In this document: in pieces, positions 35,431 to 49,954 of the stretch
Layout of the letters: the number at the start of each line of letters is the position of its first letter
Position numbering within the stretch: the stretch's first letter is position 1
NCBI RefSeq assembly: GCF_013520985.1
Contig: NZ_JACDTY010000002.1
Span: 558,001-622,000 of the forward strand
Direction: 5' to 3'
Source: Mesorhizobium neociceri
GTDB lineage: Bacteria > Pseudomonadota > Alphaproteobacteria > Rhizobiales > Rhizobiaceae
Length of the DNA stretch: 64,000 nucleotides
Notes under the pieces: model-generated
Databases searched by the model: none
Told to the model about the DNA's origin: nothing
Seen by the model: the letters and a program-made list of their open reading frames with translations, nothing else
Translations under genes and position numbers: made by a program

Positions 35431-37434
35431 ATGAGCCAAGGCGCAAGAGGAGACGGCGCACACCCCAGCCGCAAGGCGCTGCTGGTTGGCAACAGTGCTT
35501 ATGTCGATCCGGCCATCACGCCGCTTCTGGCCCCCAGGACCGATATCGAGAAACTTGGCGCGCTGCTGTCCGACCCCGCGATCGGCGGGTTCGATGTCGC
35601 TCCGCCGCAACTCGACATCAGCGCCGAGGACTTCAGGCTGGCCATCAGCAATCTTTTCGCCGACGCCAAGAAAGACGACCTGCTGCTGCTCTATTTCGCC
35701 GGACACGGTGTCCGGGACAATGACGGCAGGCTCTATCTGGCGGTCAAAAAAACCCAGATCAAGCGGCTGAACGCCACCGCTTTGCCAGCTCAGTTCATTC
35801 TCGACGAGATGTCCCGGTCGGCCTCCCGGCGCAAAGTGCTGATCCTCGATTGCTGTCATGCCGGCGCCGTGTTCGAAGACGGAACCTTGCGCGCGCGCAG
35901 CGCCTCTTATGACGCCGGCCTAGTGCGCAGCAATTTCCTGCCTCGCGGCACCGGCACCTACATTCTGGCGGCGTCGCAATCGGGGCAAAGCGCATTCGAG
36001 GAGATCGATCCGGAAACCAAGACCGCAAAGTCGATCTACACCAGCCTCATTGTCGATGCCATCCGGACGGGGGACGCAGCCCCCGACAGCAAGGATATCA
36101 CGGTCTCAGAGATCCACGATTATATTCGCGAACACAGAAACCGGGGCAGCGTGGAGACGACCCCAGAACTGACCGTATTCAACCAGAGCGACACCCTGGT
36201 TCTGTGCAGCAATCCGAATGTGCGCAAGCCGCTGGATCAGCGTCTGCTCGACCAGTTGGTCAGCCAAAGCCTCGCCGAGCGCAGCTACGCTATTGAGCAA
36301 CTGGCACGGGTTCTGGTTGGGAAGGACACCTATAAGGCAGGCCTTGTTCAAACCGCCTTCGACAACCGGTTAAACACAGACGATCCTCTAGGCAAGGAGC
36401 GGGATTTTGAGCTCAGGGAGAAATTGAAAGCTGCTCTCGATGCCTATCAGGTGAGAATTGAACAAAGTGTGTCAACGACCCGCAGGGAAGAGGAGAGGGC
36501 CAGAGCCGGTGACGAACGGGATACGCCGGCCGTCACGGAAAATAGTATTTCGCAAGCCGACAAGCAGGCAGCCCGACCTTTGATGAAGCGGGTTGGAATT
36601 GTGATATTGGTTCTGGCACTTCTAGTGTATCTCGGGCTAGTGTTCCTGAATATCGCCGCCCAGCCGCGTGACTATGATTTGACAATGGCGAATATTGTCC
36701 GTTTGGCGGTTTTTGCCAGGCCTGAAACGAAGCAGAAAAAAGCTGAGCCGGCCCCGCCTCCGGACGCTCCAAAGATTGGACCAATTGAAAATCTCGTGCT
36801 TGGGAAATGGCGTGTGCTGCTGTTTGACGAATCCGACTGCGGCAAGGCGCGCGGATATGCGCGAAGCATACGCAGGATCATCGGCAAACGTGTCGACCTA
36901 ACCATATCCTCTAAGGCCGGCCCATACAATTTGGTGGTAGACACCGGCGATGACAAACCTCTCGCCGACAACATATTGAATTCGATAAAATCCATGCTCT
37001 TGAAAGACAACAATTTGCGTGCAAAGATTTCTGGCGCCGAAGTATTAGAAAATACTGGTGAAATACTAGATGAAAACTGCATGTCTGACGATCAGCAAGA
37101 TGAAATTGGTCTTTCCACGCTAATTGCAGGGCTTCTCACTTATAATCAAATACCCAACAGCAATAAAATTGTAGACCTTTTTAATAACACTGTGAATTAT
37201 GATTCAAGAATAAAGATATCTACATCCATAATACGAACATCTAATATAGAAGATTATAGTCATTCTTTGTATGCTTTGCGAACATTATCCTTTTTCAAAC
37301 CGTGTTATTACGACACCAAGCATTTAATGTCTGGATTCTATATAGATTACTCGAAGTCTCCCAATCTTGATCCTATGTTTGTCAATTACTTGCAACTAGC
37401 CAAGGACAACATATGCGTGCCTACTGGCGAATGA
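35431..37434 (+). CDS. Membrane-anchored caspase-like protein with unusual C-terminal domain
   Basis: A 667-residue protein. The N-terminal 260 residues are a caspase (peptidase C14) domain: RKALLVGNSAY start, catalytic H92 in YFAGHGVRD and C142 in LILDCCHAGA. Residues 261-345 are helical and charged. One membrane helix at about 388-410, after the positive MKR, predicts N-terminus inside and about 257 C-terminal residues in the periplasm. That part carries four cysteines and no family I recognise. From about position 36900, and strongly after 36990, the DNA becomes AT-rich with codons unlike the neighbours (AATAAAGATATC, ATATAGAAGATTATAG), suggesting transfer or recent domain exchange. Likely a sensor-caspase fed by, or acting on, the upstream protease. 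Confidence 0.85.
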   Translation: MSQGARGDGAHPSRKALLVGNSAYVDPAITPLLAPRTDIEKLGALLSDPAIGGFDVAPPQLDISAEDFRLAISNLFADAKKDDLLLLYFAGHGVRDNDGRLYLAVKKTQIKRLNATALPAQFILDEMSRSASRRKVLILDCCHAGAVFEDGTLRARSASYDAGLVRSNFLPRGTGTYILAASQSGQSAFEEIDPETKTAKSIYTSLIVDAIRTGDAAPDSKDITVSEIHDYIREHRNRGSVETTPELTVFNQSDTLVLCSNPNVRKPLDQRLLDQLVSQSLAERSYAIEQLARVLVGKDTYKAGLVQTAFDNRLNTDDPLGKERDFELREKLKAALDAYQVRIEQSVSTTRREEERARAGDERDTPAVTENSISQADKQAARPLMKRVGIVILVLALLVYLGLVFLNIAAQPRDYDLTMANIVRLAVFARPETKQKKAEPAPPPDAPKIGPIENLVLGKWRVLLFDESDCGKARGYARSIRRIIGKRVDLTISSKAGPYNLVVDTGDDKPLADNILNSIKSMLLKDNNLRAKISGAEVLENTGEILDENCMSDDQQDEIGLSTLIAGLLTYNQIPNSNKIVDLFNNTVNYDSRIKISTSIIRTSNIEDYSHSLYALRTLSFFKPCYYDTKHLMSGFYIDYSKSPNLDPMFVNYLQLAKDNICVPTGE

Positions 37435-37473
37435 ACACTAGATTCCCGTACGTAGCCAATCGCCAGTCCATCT

Positions 37474-37739
37474 TTGACAGTGGATGACGCAGCCTTCGGG
37501 TACATGTACAAGCCAGCCGCCATCGCCAGCTACGGCAGTGTTTCAGGCCATCAGAGCGCGGCGGAAGCGATCAAGCTGCTGCTGGTCAAAGTGATGCCGA
37601 TTCGCGAAGATGTGGCCCTGCCGGCACATAAGAAACCGCTCGACGCCTTCCGACCCAGCGAATATGTCCCTGAAGCTAGGTTGATGCTGGACGAATAGTT
37701 CCCTGAAGCGAAACGCTGAAGCCGGTACGGGCGGCGTAG
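37474..37739 (+). pseudogene. Decayed 3' fragment of an FMN reductase gene
   Basis: The reading frame gives YKPAAIASYGSVSGHQSAAEAIKLLL... and aligns with the C-terminal half of the FMN reductase at 33569-34138 (YKPAAIFSYGGVSGG.RAAQALKPLL). It lacks the N-terminal half and the flavin loop, has a nonsense codon at LMLDE-stop where the intact gene reads on, then a frame change, and finally matches again down to GCGGCGTAG. Clearly diverged rather than a recent copy. Confidence 0.75.
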
Positions 37740-37820
37740 ACGGCCCGCTTCAGCCCGGACTTGCCCTCGCCACAAACCGGTGGAATGGTCGCCTGGTGAC
37801 TGAGCCGGGGGCGGTTCGAC

Positions 37821-43068
<5,248 letters not shown>

Positions 43069-43105
43069 CGCCGAGCGCCTTGCCGCAGGAGCAGAGCTCC
43101 GGGGG

Positions 43106-44563
43106 TTAGGCTTTTGGCTCCAGCTTGCGGCCTAGGTCGACAGCGTCGCGCAGCACTTGCAGATGCGAGCGTCGCGCGGTTTCCGCCGACGGGGCGACCT
43201 CGTCGCCGGTTGCCGTCGTTGACCAATAAAGCGTGTGGGTAAAGACGCGGCCGAGCGAGCTGCGCAGCTCGACCTGGATGTTCTCCACGCCGGGGCCGAA
43301 ATTTTCCGTCATCGGTCCCGAAATCGGATCGCCTGTCGCCCAGCCATTGCCGCGGTCGAAGACATTGGTCCAGCGCGTCGCCGCAAACACCGCGCCATGA
43401 TGCATCGCGCGCTGCGCCTTGCCGGCGGGGCTGTGTCCTTCCTGATAAAGCACGGTACCGCCCGCCTGGCCGCCGTCGGCAATCGGCGGGCAGGCCGAGA
43501 ACAGCCGCTCGGCAAGGCCGCGCCGGAATTCGGCGAGATTGTAGGTCACCAGAAACTCGCTGTGGGAGAGCGGACTGCCAAGCGTGACGAAATCGCTGAT
43601 CTTCCACGGCAGTGGATGGTCGGCGTCTTTGGTCCGAAGCTGCCGGTACAGCGCCCACTGGCCGCGTCGAAAACCGGCGAGATCCCTAAGGCTCGCGGGC
43701 CACGTCGAGCCATCGGAACCGAGCGTTGCCTTGTCGCTGGCCTCGACCGCTTCCAGTTTCGCCTTGTCACGGATGGCTTCCAGTTTTCGTGGCCGGAACT
43801 CGGACCACAAGATCTGCAGCAGGTCGTAAGCGATGATCGACCCCAGGCTGTGCGAGACCAGCACGATGCGGTCGTAGCGGTCGTCCGTCATGAGCGTCTT
43901 GAGCAGCGTCAGGCCGCGGTCGCGGATCAACGCGCGCTTCTCGACCGTCGCCGCTTCGGCGCGCACATAAGCGGCGACATCGCCGAAATAGGGAAGGGCG
44001 AACTGGTCGACTGCCCAGATGACAAAAGAGGCGAGAGCGGTGATCACAAGGCCGGTGGTCAAGCTGACGGCGTGTTGCCAGACCGACGTCGCCAGCACCA
44101 GCGCCGCGCCGAGAATGACGATGACGATCAAAAGCGTTGCGACATAAAGCTTGCGGGCGTCGGGCGGAATGTCGGCGGGTTTGCGCCACAACAGGTTGGT
44201 CACCCAGGCAGCCAGCCGCCCGCGCGTCGTGCCTTGCGTGATATCGGCCCAATAGAGTTCGTAGAAATCGGTGCGGCGTCCATCCACATCGTAAGGCGTG
44301 GTGATGCGGCGCAGCTCATGCGACTTGGTCCGGCTGTCGGGCGTGATCCAGCTCTGGTTGATCGTGGTGCCGGGGGCAGCCGGATCAGGGATCTGGGCAT
44401 AAGGCGGAGCGCGGGTCGGGTCACCGCTCCAGACCGCCTGAACAAAGCCGCGCAGCGTATCCATCGGCCGCTGCTCGCCCATGCCATGCACGATCACAAC
44501 CGCCTGGCTGGGCTTGTGCGAGGCTTGTTTGGAAGCCGGCGATGCGACAGCTTTGGGCACCAA
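43106..44563 (-). CDS. Membrane alpha/beta hydrolase-like protein
   Basis: A 485-residue protein with an alpha/beta hydrolase core: the oxyanion strand VVIVHGMGE (22-30), the nucleophile elbow LVSHSLGS with S239 (a SxSxG variant of GxSxG) and a candidate catalytic histidine near THTLYWS at the C-terminus. Two membrane helices at about 141-160 and 167-187 are inserted between the first strands and the nucleophile elbow. The pattern resembles membrane lipases of unknown substrate; no partner genes are adjacent. It ends 37 bases from gyrB in convergent orientation. Confidence 0.75.
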   Translation of the reverse strand: MVPKAVASPASKQASHKPSQAVVIVHGMGEQRPMDTLRGFVQAVWSGDPTRAPPYAQIPDPAAPGTTINQSWITPDSRTKSHELRRITTPYDVDGRRTDFYELYWADITQGTTRGRLAAWVTNLLWRKPADIPPDARKLYVATLLIVIVILGAALVLATSVWQHAVSLTTGLVITALASFVIWAVDQFALPYFGDVAAYVRAEAATVEKRALIRDRGLTLLKTLMTDDRYDRIVLVSHSLGSIIAYDLLQILWSEFRPRKLEAIRDKAKLEAVEASDKATLGSDGSTWPASLRDLAGFRRGQWALYRQLRTKDADHPLPWKISDFVTLGSPLSHSEFLVTYNLAEFRRGLAERLFSACPPIADGGQAGGTVLYQEGHSPAGKAQRAMHHGAVFAATRWTNVFDRGNGWATGDPISGPMTENFGPGVENIQVELRSSLGRVFTHTLYWSTTATGDEVAPSAETARRSHLQVLRDAVDLGRKLEPKA

Positions 44564-44637
44564 CGTCTCCCTTGACGGTAATCCCGCCGACAGGACGGGA
44601 AGGCATCATCGTAACGCTGAAACCGCCGTCTGGCCAA

Positions 44638-44663
44638 GAAAAAGCCCGACATGGAGCCGGGCG
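44638..44663 (-). terminator. Terminator after pntB
   Basis: On the minus strand GCCCG...CGGGC (plus-strand 44644-44648 and 44658-44662, loop of nine) is followed by a run of T. It lies about 30 bases after the pntB stop and ends the pnt operon. Confidence 0.75.
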
Positions 44664-44691
44664 TTTCCTGTGGGTTGCGGCGCTCGCCGGC

Positions 44692-46089
44692 TCAGTGATC
44701 CATCGCCTTGACGATCTCTTCGGTCATCTTCTTGGCGTCGCCGAGCAGCATCATGGTGCCGTCCTTGTAGAACAGCGTGTTGTCGATGCCGGCATAGCCG
44801 GAGCCGAGCGAGCGCTTGACGAACAGGCAGGTGCGCGCCTTGTCGACGTCGAGGATCGGCATGCCGTAGATCGGCGATGACTTGTCGTCACGGGCCGAAG
44901 GATTGGTGACGTCATTGGCGCCGATGACGTAAGCGACGTCGGCCTGCGCGAATTCGGAGTTGATGTCCTCAAGTTCGAACACTTCGTCATATGGAACATT
45001 CGCCTCGGCGAGCAGCACGTTCATGTGGCCGGGCATGCGGCCGGCAACCGGGTGGATGGCGTATTTCACATCGACGCCGTTGGCCTTCAACTTGTCGGCC
45101 ATTTCACGCAGCGCGTGCTGCGCCTGGGCGACCGCCATGCCGTAGCCGGGCACGATGATGACCTTCTGTGCGTTCATCATGAGGTAGGCGGCATCGTCGG
45201 CCGAGCCCTGCTTGACCGTGCGCTCGATGCCGTCATCGGCGGCTGCCGCGGTCTCGCCGCCAAAGCCGCCGAGGATGACCGAGATGAACGACCGGTTCAT
45301 GCCCTTGCACATGATGTAGGACAGGATCGCGCCGGACGAGCCGACCAGTGCGCCGGTGATGATCAGCGCCAGATTGCCGAGCGTGAAGCCGAGCGCGGCC
45401 GCGGCCCAGCCGGAATAGGAGTTCAGCATCGAGACGACCACCGGCATGTCGGCGCCGCCGATCGGGATGATGAGCAGCACGCCGAGCACCAGCGACGCCG
45501 CGACGATCAGCCAGAACACCAGCTTGGCCTCGGTGGTGACGAGCAGCACGATCAGCACGATCAGCGCGATGCCGAGTGCAGCGTTGATGAAGTGGCGGCC
45601 GCCGATCATGATCGGCTTGCCGGACATGCGGCCGTCGAGCTTCAGGAAGGCGATGACCGAGCCGGTGAAGGTGATGGCGCCGATGGCAACGCCAAGGCTC
45701 ATCTCGATCAGGGCCTGGGCGTGGATGTCGCCGTTGGTGCCGATGCCAAAACTTTCCGGCGCGTAGATAGCGGCAGCCGCCACCATCACGGCGGCGAGGC
45801 CGACCAGAGAGTGGAAGGCGGCGACCAGCTGCGGCATCGAGGTCATGGCGATGCGGCGCGCGGTGACGGCGCCAACGCCGCCGCCAATGGCCAGGCCAAG
45901 CACGATCAGGCCGAAGCCGCCGGCCGAAGGAACGGCCAGCGCCAGCGTGGTGGCGATGGCGATACCCATGCCGATCATGCCGTACATGTTGCCCTGGCGG
46001 CTGGTGGTCGGATGCGACAGGCCGCGCAGCGCCATGATGAACAGGACGCCGGAGACCAGATAGAGAAACGACGCAAAGTTGGCGTTCAT
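44692..46089 (-). CDS. pntB: NAD(P) transhydrogenase subunit beta
   Basis: A 465-residue subunit of the proton-pumping transhydrogenase that makes NADPH from NADH at the cost of the proton gradient. About nine membrane helices (1-270) with the SGKPIMIGGRHF loop precede the cytosolic NADP-binding domain with VIIVPGYGMAVAQAQHA, HPVAGRMPGHMNVLLAEA, VPYDEVFELEDIN and GANDVTNP. It ends the operon aa3-IV, pntAa, pntAb, extra gene, pntB and is followed by the terminator. Confidence 0.95.
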   Translation of the reverse strand: MNANFASFLYLVSGVLFIMALRGLSHPTTSRQGNMYGMIGMGIAIATTLALAVPSAGGFGLIVLGLAIGGGVGAVTARRIAMTSMPQLVAAFHSLVGLAAVMVAAAAIYAPESFGIGTNGDIHAQALIEMSLGVAIGAITFTGSVIAFLKLDGRMSGKPIMIGGRHFINAALGIALIVLIVLLVTTEAKLVFWLIVAASLVLGVLLIIPIGGADMPVVVSMLNSYSGWAAAALGFTLGNLALIITGALVGSSGAILSYIMCKGMNRSFISVILGGFGGETAAAADDGIERTVKQGSADDAAYLMMNAQKVIIVPGYGMAVAQAQHALREMADKLKANGVDVKYAIHPVAGRMPGHMNVLLAEANVPYDEVFELEDINSEFAQADVAYVIGANDVTNPSARDDKSSPIYGMPILDVDKARTCLFVKRSLGSGYAGIDNTLFYKDGTMMLLGDAKKMTEEIVKAMDH

Positions 46090-46090
46090 G

Positions 46091-46636
46091 TTACTTCAAA
46101 GCCTCCACCGAACCGCTGTCGAATTCGACGCCAACAAATTGCGGATAAACCTGACGCATGATGGTGACCTGCTTGTCCTCATTGACACGCAGCAGATACC
46201 ATTTGCCTTCATCGATAAGCGCCAGCGTCTGCGCTTTCGCCTTGAACCGGCCCTTGTCGCCTGCGTTAATGATCGTCTCGGTAGGGATCAACACATAGGG
46301 TTCGCCGGTTTGCAGCTCGCGGTACTCGGCATTGGCCAGATCCATGCTGAACGCCTCGATCTTGACCTCGGCCAGTGCCTTCGTCATCTGCTCTATGACG
46401 ACTTCGCGCAACTTCTCGACGTCCATCCCGCCCTTGTTCGCGATAAAGCCGAGAACCTTTGGCGGAATGGTCTTGGACACCGCGGCATAGTCAGCGCCGC
46501 GCATCGCGGCATCAAACGTGGCAACCGTATCGGCAAGGCCCGAGCGTTCGCTATCCGTCAGCGGGCGCGCGGCAACTATGCCGCTCGCGAAAGCGAGCGC
46601 CAATGCCACCACGATGAGCCGTGCGATCCCTCCCAT
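46091..46636 (-). CDS. Exported protein of unknown function inside the pnt operon
   Basis: A 181-residue protein with a signal peptide (LIVVALALAFASGIVAARP) and a mature domain with alternating helices and strands (TVATFDAAMRGADYAAVSKTIPPKVL, GKWYLLRVNEDKQV). It sits 11 bases behind pntAb and one base before the pntB start, so it is part of the operon. Classical pnt operons have nothing between pntAb and pntB. I do not recognise the family. Confidence 0.8.
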   Translation of the reverse strand: MGGIARLIVVALALAFASGIVAARPLTDSERSGLADTVATFDAAMRGADYAAVSKTIPPKVLGFIANKGGMDVEKLREVVIEQMTKALAEVKIEAFSMDLANAEYRELQTGEPYVLIPTETIINAGDKGRFKAKAQTLALIDEGKWYLLRVNEDKQVTIMRQVYPQFVGVEFDSGSVEALK

Positions 46637-46647
46637 GTGTCGGCCGC

Positions 46648-47082
46648 CTACTTGGCGCTCTCTTTCTTCTTGTACATCGCCAGCATGCGCTGGGTGACGA
46701 GGAAGCCGCCGAAAATGTTGACCGAGACCAACATCAACGCGACGAAGCCGAAGCCGGTGGCAATGCCGGAGGCCGAGATACCGACAGCCAAAAGCGCGCC
46801 GACCACGATGACCGAGGAGATGGCGTTGGTGACCGCCATCAGCGGCGTGTGGAGCGCCGGCGTCACCGACCAGACGACGTAGTAGCCGACGAAGATCGCC
46901 AGAATGAAAATGGCGAAGCGGAAGACGAAAGGATCGATGGCGCCGCCGGACAGGGCGTGCGCGGCATCACCCGCCGCATCGGCGCCACCGGGCGCATTGG
47001 CGAGGTTCTGCACCGCCAGCCGGACGGCGGCACTTGCCTGGTCGAGCTGGTCGAGGGCTTTCTGCAAGGTCTGATCCATCAC
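46648..47082 (-). CDS. pntAB: NAD(P) transhydrogenase subunit alpha part 2
   Basis: A 144-residue membrane subunit (PntAb) with three to four helices ([22 protein letters not shown] ... [16 protein letters not shown] ... [23 protein letters not shown]). In E. coli this part is fused to PntA; here it is a separate gene, as in Rhodospirillum rubrum. Its start overlaps the pntAa stop by four bases. Confidence 0.92.
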   Translation of the reverse strand: MMDQTLQKALDQLDQASAAVRLAVQNLANAPGGADAAGDAAHALSGGAIDPFVFRFAIFILAIFVGYYVVWSVTPALHTPLMAVTNAISSVIVVGALLAVGISASGIATGFGFVALMLVSVNIFGGFLVTQRMLAMYKKKESAK

Positions 47083-48356
47083 GCGATCCCCTTCGGCTTG
47101 GCGGCGGACTTGCCGGCAGTGGCTTTGTCGGACGCCTTTTTCGGTGCAGCCTTCTTCGGCGCGGCATCAGCGACCATGGTCTTGGCCGGGATGGCCGGCG
47201 GTTCGACATGCGGCTGTTCCGCCACCTTGGCGAAGGCCGGATGCACAATCTTGCCGCCGTCGGTCAGCATGGTTGCCTTGACCAGATCGTCGTCGCGATT
47301 GATGGCGAGCGTCTTGGTCGTCTTGTCGACCAGTGTTTCCACGAAAGCGAACAGGTTGCGGGCATAAAGCAGAGAAGCCGACGCGGCGACGCGGCCGGGC
47401 ACATTGAGGTGTCCGACGATCTTCACATTGTTGGCCGTGGTGACCACCTGCCCTGGAACGGCGCCTTCGACATTGCCGCCGCGCTCGACGGCAAGGTCGA
47501 CGAGCACCGAGCCCGGCTTCATCGAGGCGACCATCGCCGCCGACACCAGTTTCGGCGCCGGACGGCCGGGGATCAGCGCCGTGGTGATGACGATATCCTG
47601 CTTGGCTATGTGCTCTGCGGTGAGCGCAGCCTGCTTGGCCTGATATTCTTTCGACATTTCCTTGGCGTAGCCGCCGGCAGTCTCGGCCGCCTTGAACTCC
47701 TCGTCCTCGACGGCGAGGAACTTTGCGCCGAGCGAGGCGACCTGTTCCTTGGCGGCGGGACGAACGTCGGTTGCGGTGACGACGGCGCCGAGGCGGCGCG
47801 CCGTGGCGATCGCCTGCAGCCCAGCGACGCCGACACCCATGATGAAGATCTTTGCCGCCGGCACGGTACCTGCCGCCGTCATCATCATCGGCAGCGCCCG
47901 GTCATATTCCGATGCGCCGTCGATCACCGCCTGGTAGCCGGCGAGATTGGCCTGCGACGACAACACGTCCATCGACTGGGCGCGGGTGATGCGCGGCATG
48001 AATTCCATCGAGAAGGCGGTGACGCCGGCCTTGGCAAGGGCTGCGACCGCGGCGTCGTTGCCGTAGGGATCCATGATAGCGATGATCGCCGCGCCCGATT
48101 TGTAGCCTTTCAACTCGGCATCGGTGGGACGGCGCACTTTCAGCACCACGTCGGCCTTGCCGGCATCCGAAGCCTTGCCTATCACAGCACCGGTCTTGGC
48201 AAATTCCTCGTCGGGAATGCGCGACCTGGTGCCGGCGCCGGTCTCGACGATCACGTCGAACCCCAACGCCGCAAGTCGCTTCACCGTATCCGGCGAGGCG
48301 GCAACACGCGGCTCGTTGGCGTCGAGCTCACGAGGGATGAAAACCGTCTGTCCCAC
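47079..48356 (-). CDS. pntAA: NAD(P) transhydrogenase subunit alpha part 1
   Basis: A 425-residue soluble NAD(H)-binding subunit (PntAa). Seen: [67 protein letters not shown] (NAD loop) and [16 protein letters not shown]. The C-terminal 40 residues are rich in Ala, Lys and Pro and are probably unfolded. Second gene of the operon, 81 bases behind the small aa3-IV-like gene. Confidence 0.95.
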   Translation of the reverse strand: MGQTVFIPRELDANEPRVAASPDTVKRLAALGFDVIVETGAGTRSRIPDEEFAKTGAVIGKASDAGKADVVLKVRRPTDAELKGYKSGAAIIAIMDPYGNDAAVAALAKAGVTAFSMEFMPRITRAQSMDVLSSQANLAGYQAVIDGASEYDRALPMMMTAAGTVPAAKIFIMGVGVAGLQAIATARRLGAVVTATDVRPAAKEQVASLGAKFLAVEDEEFKAAETAGGYAKEMSKEYQAKQAALTAEHIAKQDIVITTALIPGRPAPKLVSAAMVASMKPGSVLVDLAVERGGNVEGAVPGQVVTTANNVKIVGHLNVPGRVAASASLLYARNLFAFVETLVDKTTKTLAINRDDDLVKATMLTDGGKIVHPAFAKVAEQPHVEPPAIPAKTMVADAAPKKAAPKKASDKATAGKSAAKPKGIA

Positions 48357-48437
48357 CGCATGATCCTTTCGGCTGGAACCTGTTCGCGCAAGTCACCGGC
48401 CGGATGTCCGGCGGCGTCGGACGAAGGGTCTGAAAGT

Positions 48438-48662
48438 CTATCGGAGAATGAAGGCGCCGACGGCCAGGATCAGCACGAACAGGATGGTCGCCGAGAAGAA
48501 GCCGCCTGCAAAGAAGCCGAAAGCCATGGCCAGGAGCAGGGCGCCGCAAAACAGCGAGCCGTATTTGGCCAGTGCGAGAAAGCCGTGATAGGTGCGGTCG
48601 TGTTCCGCATAGTCCATCTTCGCGCCCAGTTCGACAGGACCGGTCGGCGTGTGATCAGCCAT
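48438..48662 (-). CDS. aa3-type cytochrome c oxidase subunit IV-like protein
   Basis: A 74-residue protein with a conserved N-terminal MDYAEHDRTYHGFLALAKYG and two hydrophobic helices, matching the alphaproteobacterial aa3-type oxidase subunit IV (PF07835 type). GAAGGGG before the ATG at 48662 fixes the start. It leads the pnt operon, an association kept in rhizobia, and may link the transhydrogenase to respiration. Confidence 0.85.
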   Translation of the reverse strand: MADHTPTGPVELGAKMDYAEHDRTYHGFLALAKYGSLFCGALLLAMAFGFFAGGFFSATILFVLILAVGAFILR

Positions 48663-48794
48663 AGGAATACCCCTTCGAAGACATCTTTGAGGCACATAGC
48701 GAAAAGCCGGGCCAAGAGCAATGGCAGGATTACCCTTGCGGCTGCGACAAGAGCGTCAAGAAAAGCATGATACTGCTGAAGAGAGCCAGCCTTG

Positions 48795-49766
48795 CTACCA
48801 TATCAGGACGACGATGTAGGCCGCGTAGCAGGCCAACAGCACGAGGCCCTCGTTTCGCTCGATCCTACGACCGCTCCAGGCGAAGGCCAGGATCAGCAAG
48901 GTCACGACAAACAGGACCGGGAAATCGAAATGGACGATGCTGCTCGGCACCGAGATCGGCGAAACGATCGCCGTTGCGCCACCAATGCCCAGAATGTTGT
49001 AGAGGCAAGAGCCGAGGACGTTGCCGAGGGCGAGTTCGGACTGTCCGCGCAGCGAGGCAACGACGGAGGTGGCCAGTTCTGGCATTGAGGTGCCGACCGC
49101 CACGATGGTCAGCCCGACCACTGTTTCCGATATTCCGAACCTGTGAGCGAGCCTCACGGCGCCATCGACGAGGAAATCGCTGCCGAACAGGATCATCCCC
49201 AGCCCGGCAAATGCCAGAATCAACGGCAGCCACACCGATTTCTCGTTTGCCGGCGGGACAAAGCCAGGATCGGCCTGCTGCGCCGCAAGACCCCGGCCAA
49301 CGGCCGCGCCTTGACCGTCGACAGCGGGCGAGCGCTCCTGGCGATAGGCGAGATAGACATAGGCGCACAGCATCGCCACGAAAACCAGACCGACCAGCCG
49401 ACCAAGCGGGACCGTAGCGCCGATCACAATGAACAGGGCGGTAACCGCAATCAGCACCAGTCCGTCGCGCTTGAGCAACTGCGACTGCACGGCGACTGGC
49501 GCAACGACGGCGGTGACGCCGAGAATCAGCAGGGAATTGGCGATATTGGAGCCGACGATGTTGCCGATGGCAATTCCGGGCGAGCCGGCAAGAGCGGCCT
49601 GGATGGAGGTGACGAGTTCGGGAGCGGAGGTGCCGAAACCGACGAGCGTCAGGCCGATCAGCAGCGGCGAGACGCCGAACATGGCGGCCACACCGACAGA
49701 ACCGCGCACGAGAAGCTCGCCGCCTACAATGAGCAGGAACAGGCCGGCAAGAATGGAAAGATACAT
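48795..49766 (-). CDS. Calcium/sodium antiporter family protein
   Basis: A 323-residue CaCA exchanger with about ten membrane helices and two inverted halves, each with the ion-binding pattern G[TF]SAPEL (GFGTSAPELVTSI) or GTSMPELATSV. Ca2+/H+ or Ca2+/Na+ exchange is the usual role (YrbG-type). AAGGGG before the ATG at 49766 was used; 14 upstream codons were rejected. Monocistronic. Confidence 0.92.
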   Translation of the reverse strand: MYLSILAGLFLLIVGGELLVRGSVGVAAMFGVSPLLIGLTLVGFGTSAPELVTSIQAALAGSPGIAIGNIVGSNIANSLLILGVTAVVAPVAVQSQLLKRDGLVLIAVTALFIVIGATVPLGRLVGLVFVAMLCAYVYLAYRQERSPAVDGQGAAVGRGLAAQQADPGFVPPANEKSVWLPLILAFAGLGMILFGSDFLVDGAVRLAHRFGISETVVGLTIVAVGTSMPELATSVVASLRGQSELALGNVLGSCLYNILGIGGATAIVSPISVPSSIVHFDFPVLFVVTLLILAFAWSGRRIERNEGLVLLACYAAYIVVLIW

Positions 49767-49832
49767 CTGCGCCCCTTGCCCACCCCGTTGAGCAGGCACT
49801 CGAATCAATGCCCGGCCGGTAGCAGGATGCTA

Positions 49833-49950
49833 GAGCAATTTGAAACGGTTTTCCTGTGAAAAGCGCGCAGCGCTTTCCCTTGGAAAATTCGTCAAAACAA
49901 AGAGTTAGGGCTAGCTCTGAGCAATTCCACGAAGAGTTTGAAACGGTGTC
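49833..49950. repeat. Two copies of a GAGCAATT...TTTGAAACGGT element
   Basis: GAGCAATTTGAAACGGTT at 49833-49850 and GAGCAATTCCACGAAGAGTTTGAAACGGTG at 49919-49948 share both ends. Together with a GCGCGCAGCGC palindrome at about 49863-49873 this is a decayed pair of the rhizobial intergenic repeat seen also at 30841. Confidence 0.5.
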
Positions 49951-49954
49951 CGCT

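Noticed and set aside
47034..48770. A 578-codon plus-strand frame opposite pntAa
   Set aside because: Shadow frame; the minus-strand transhydrogenase subunit is unmistakable.
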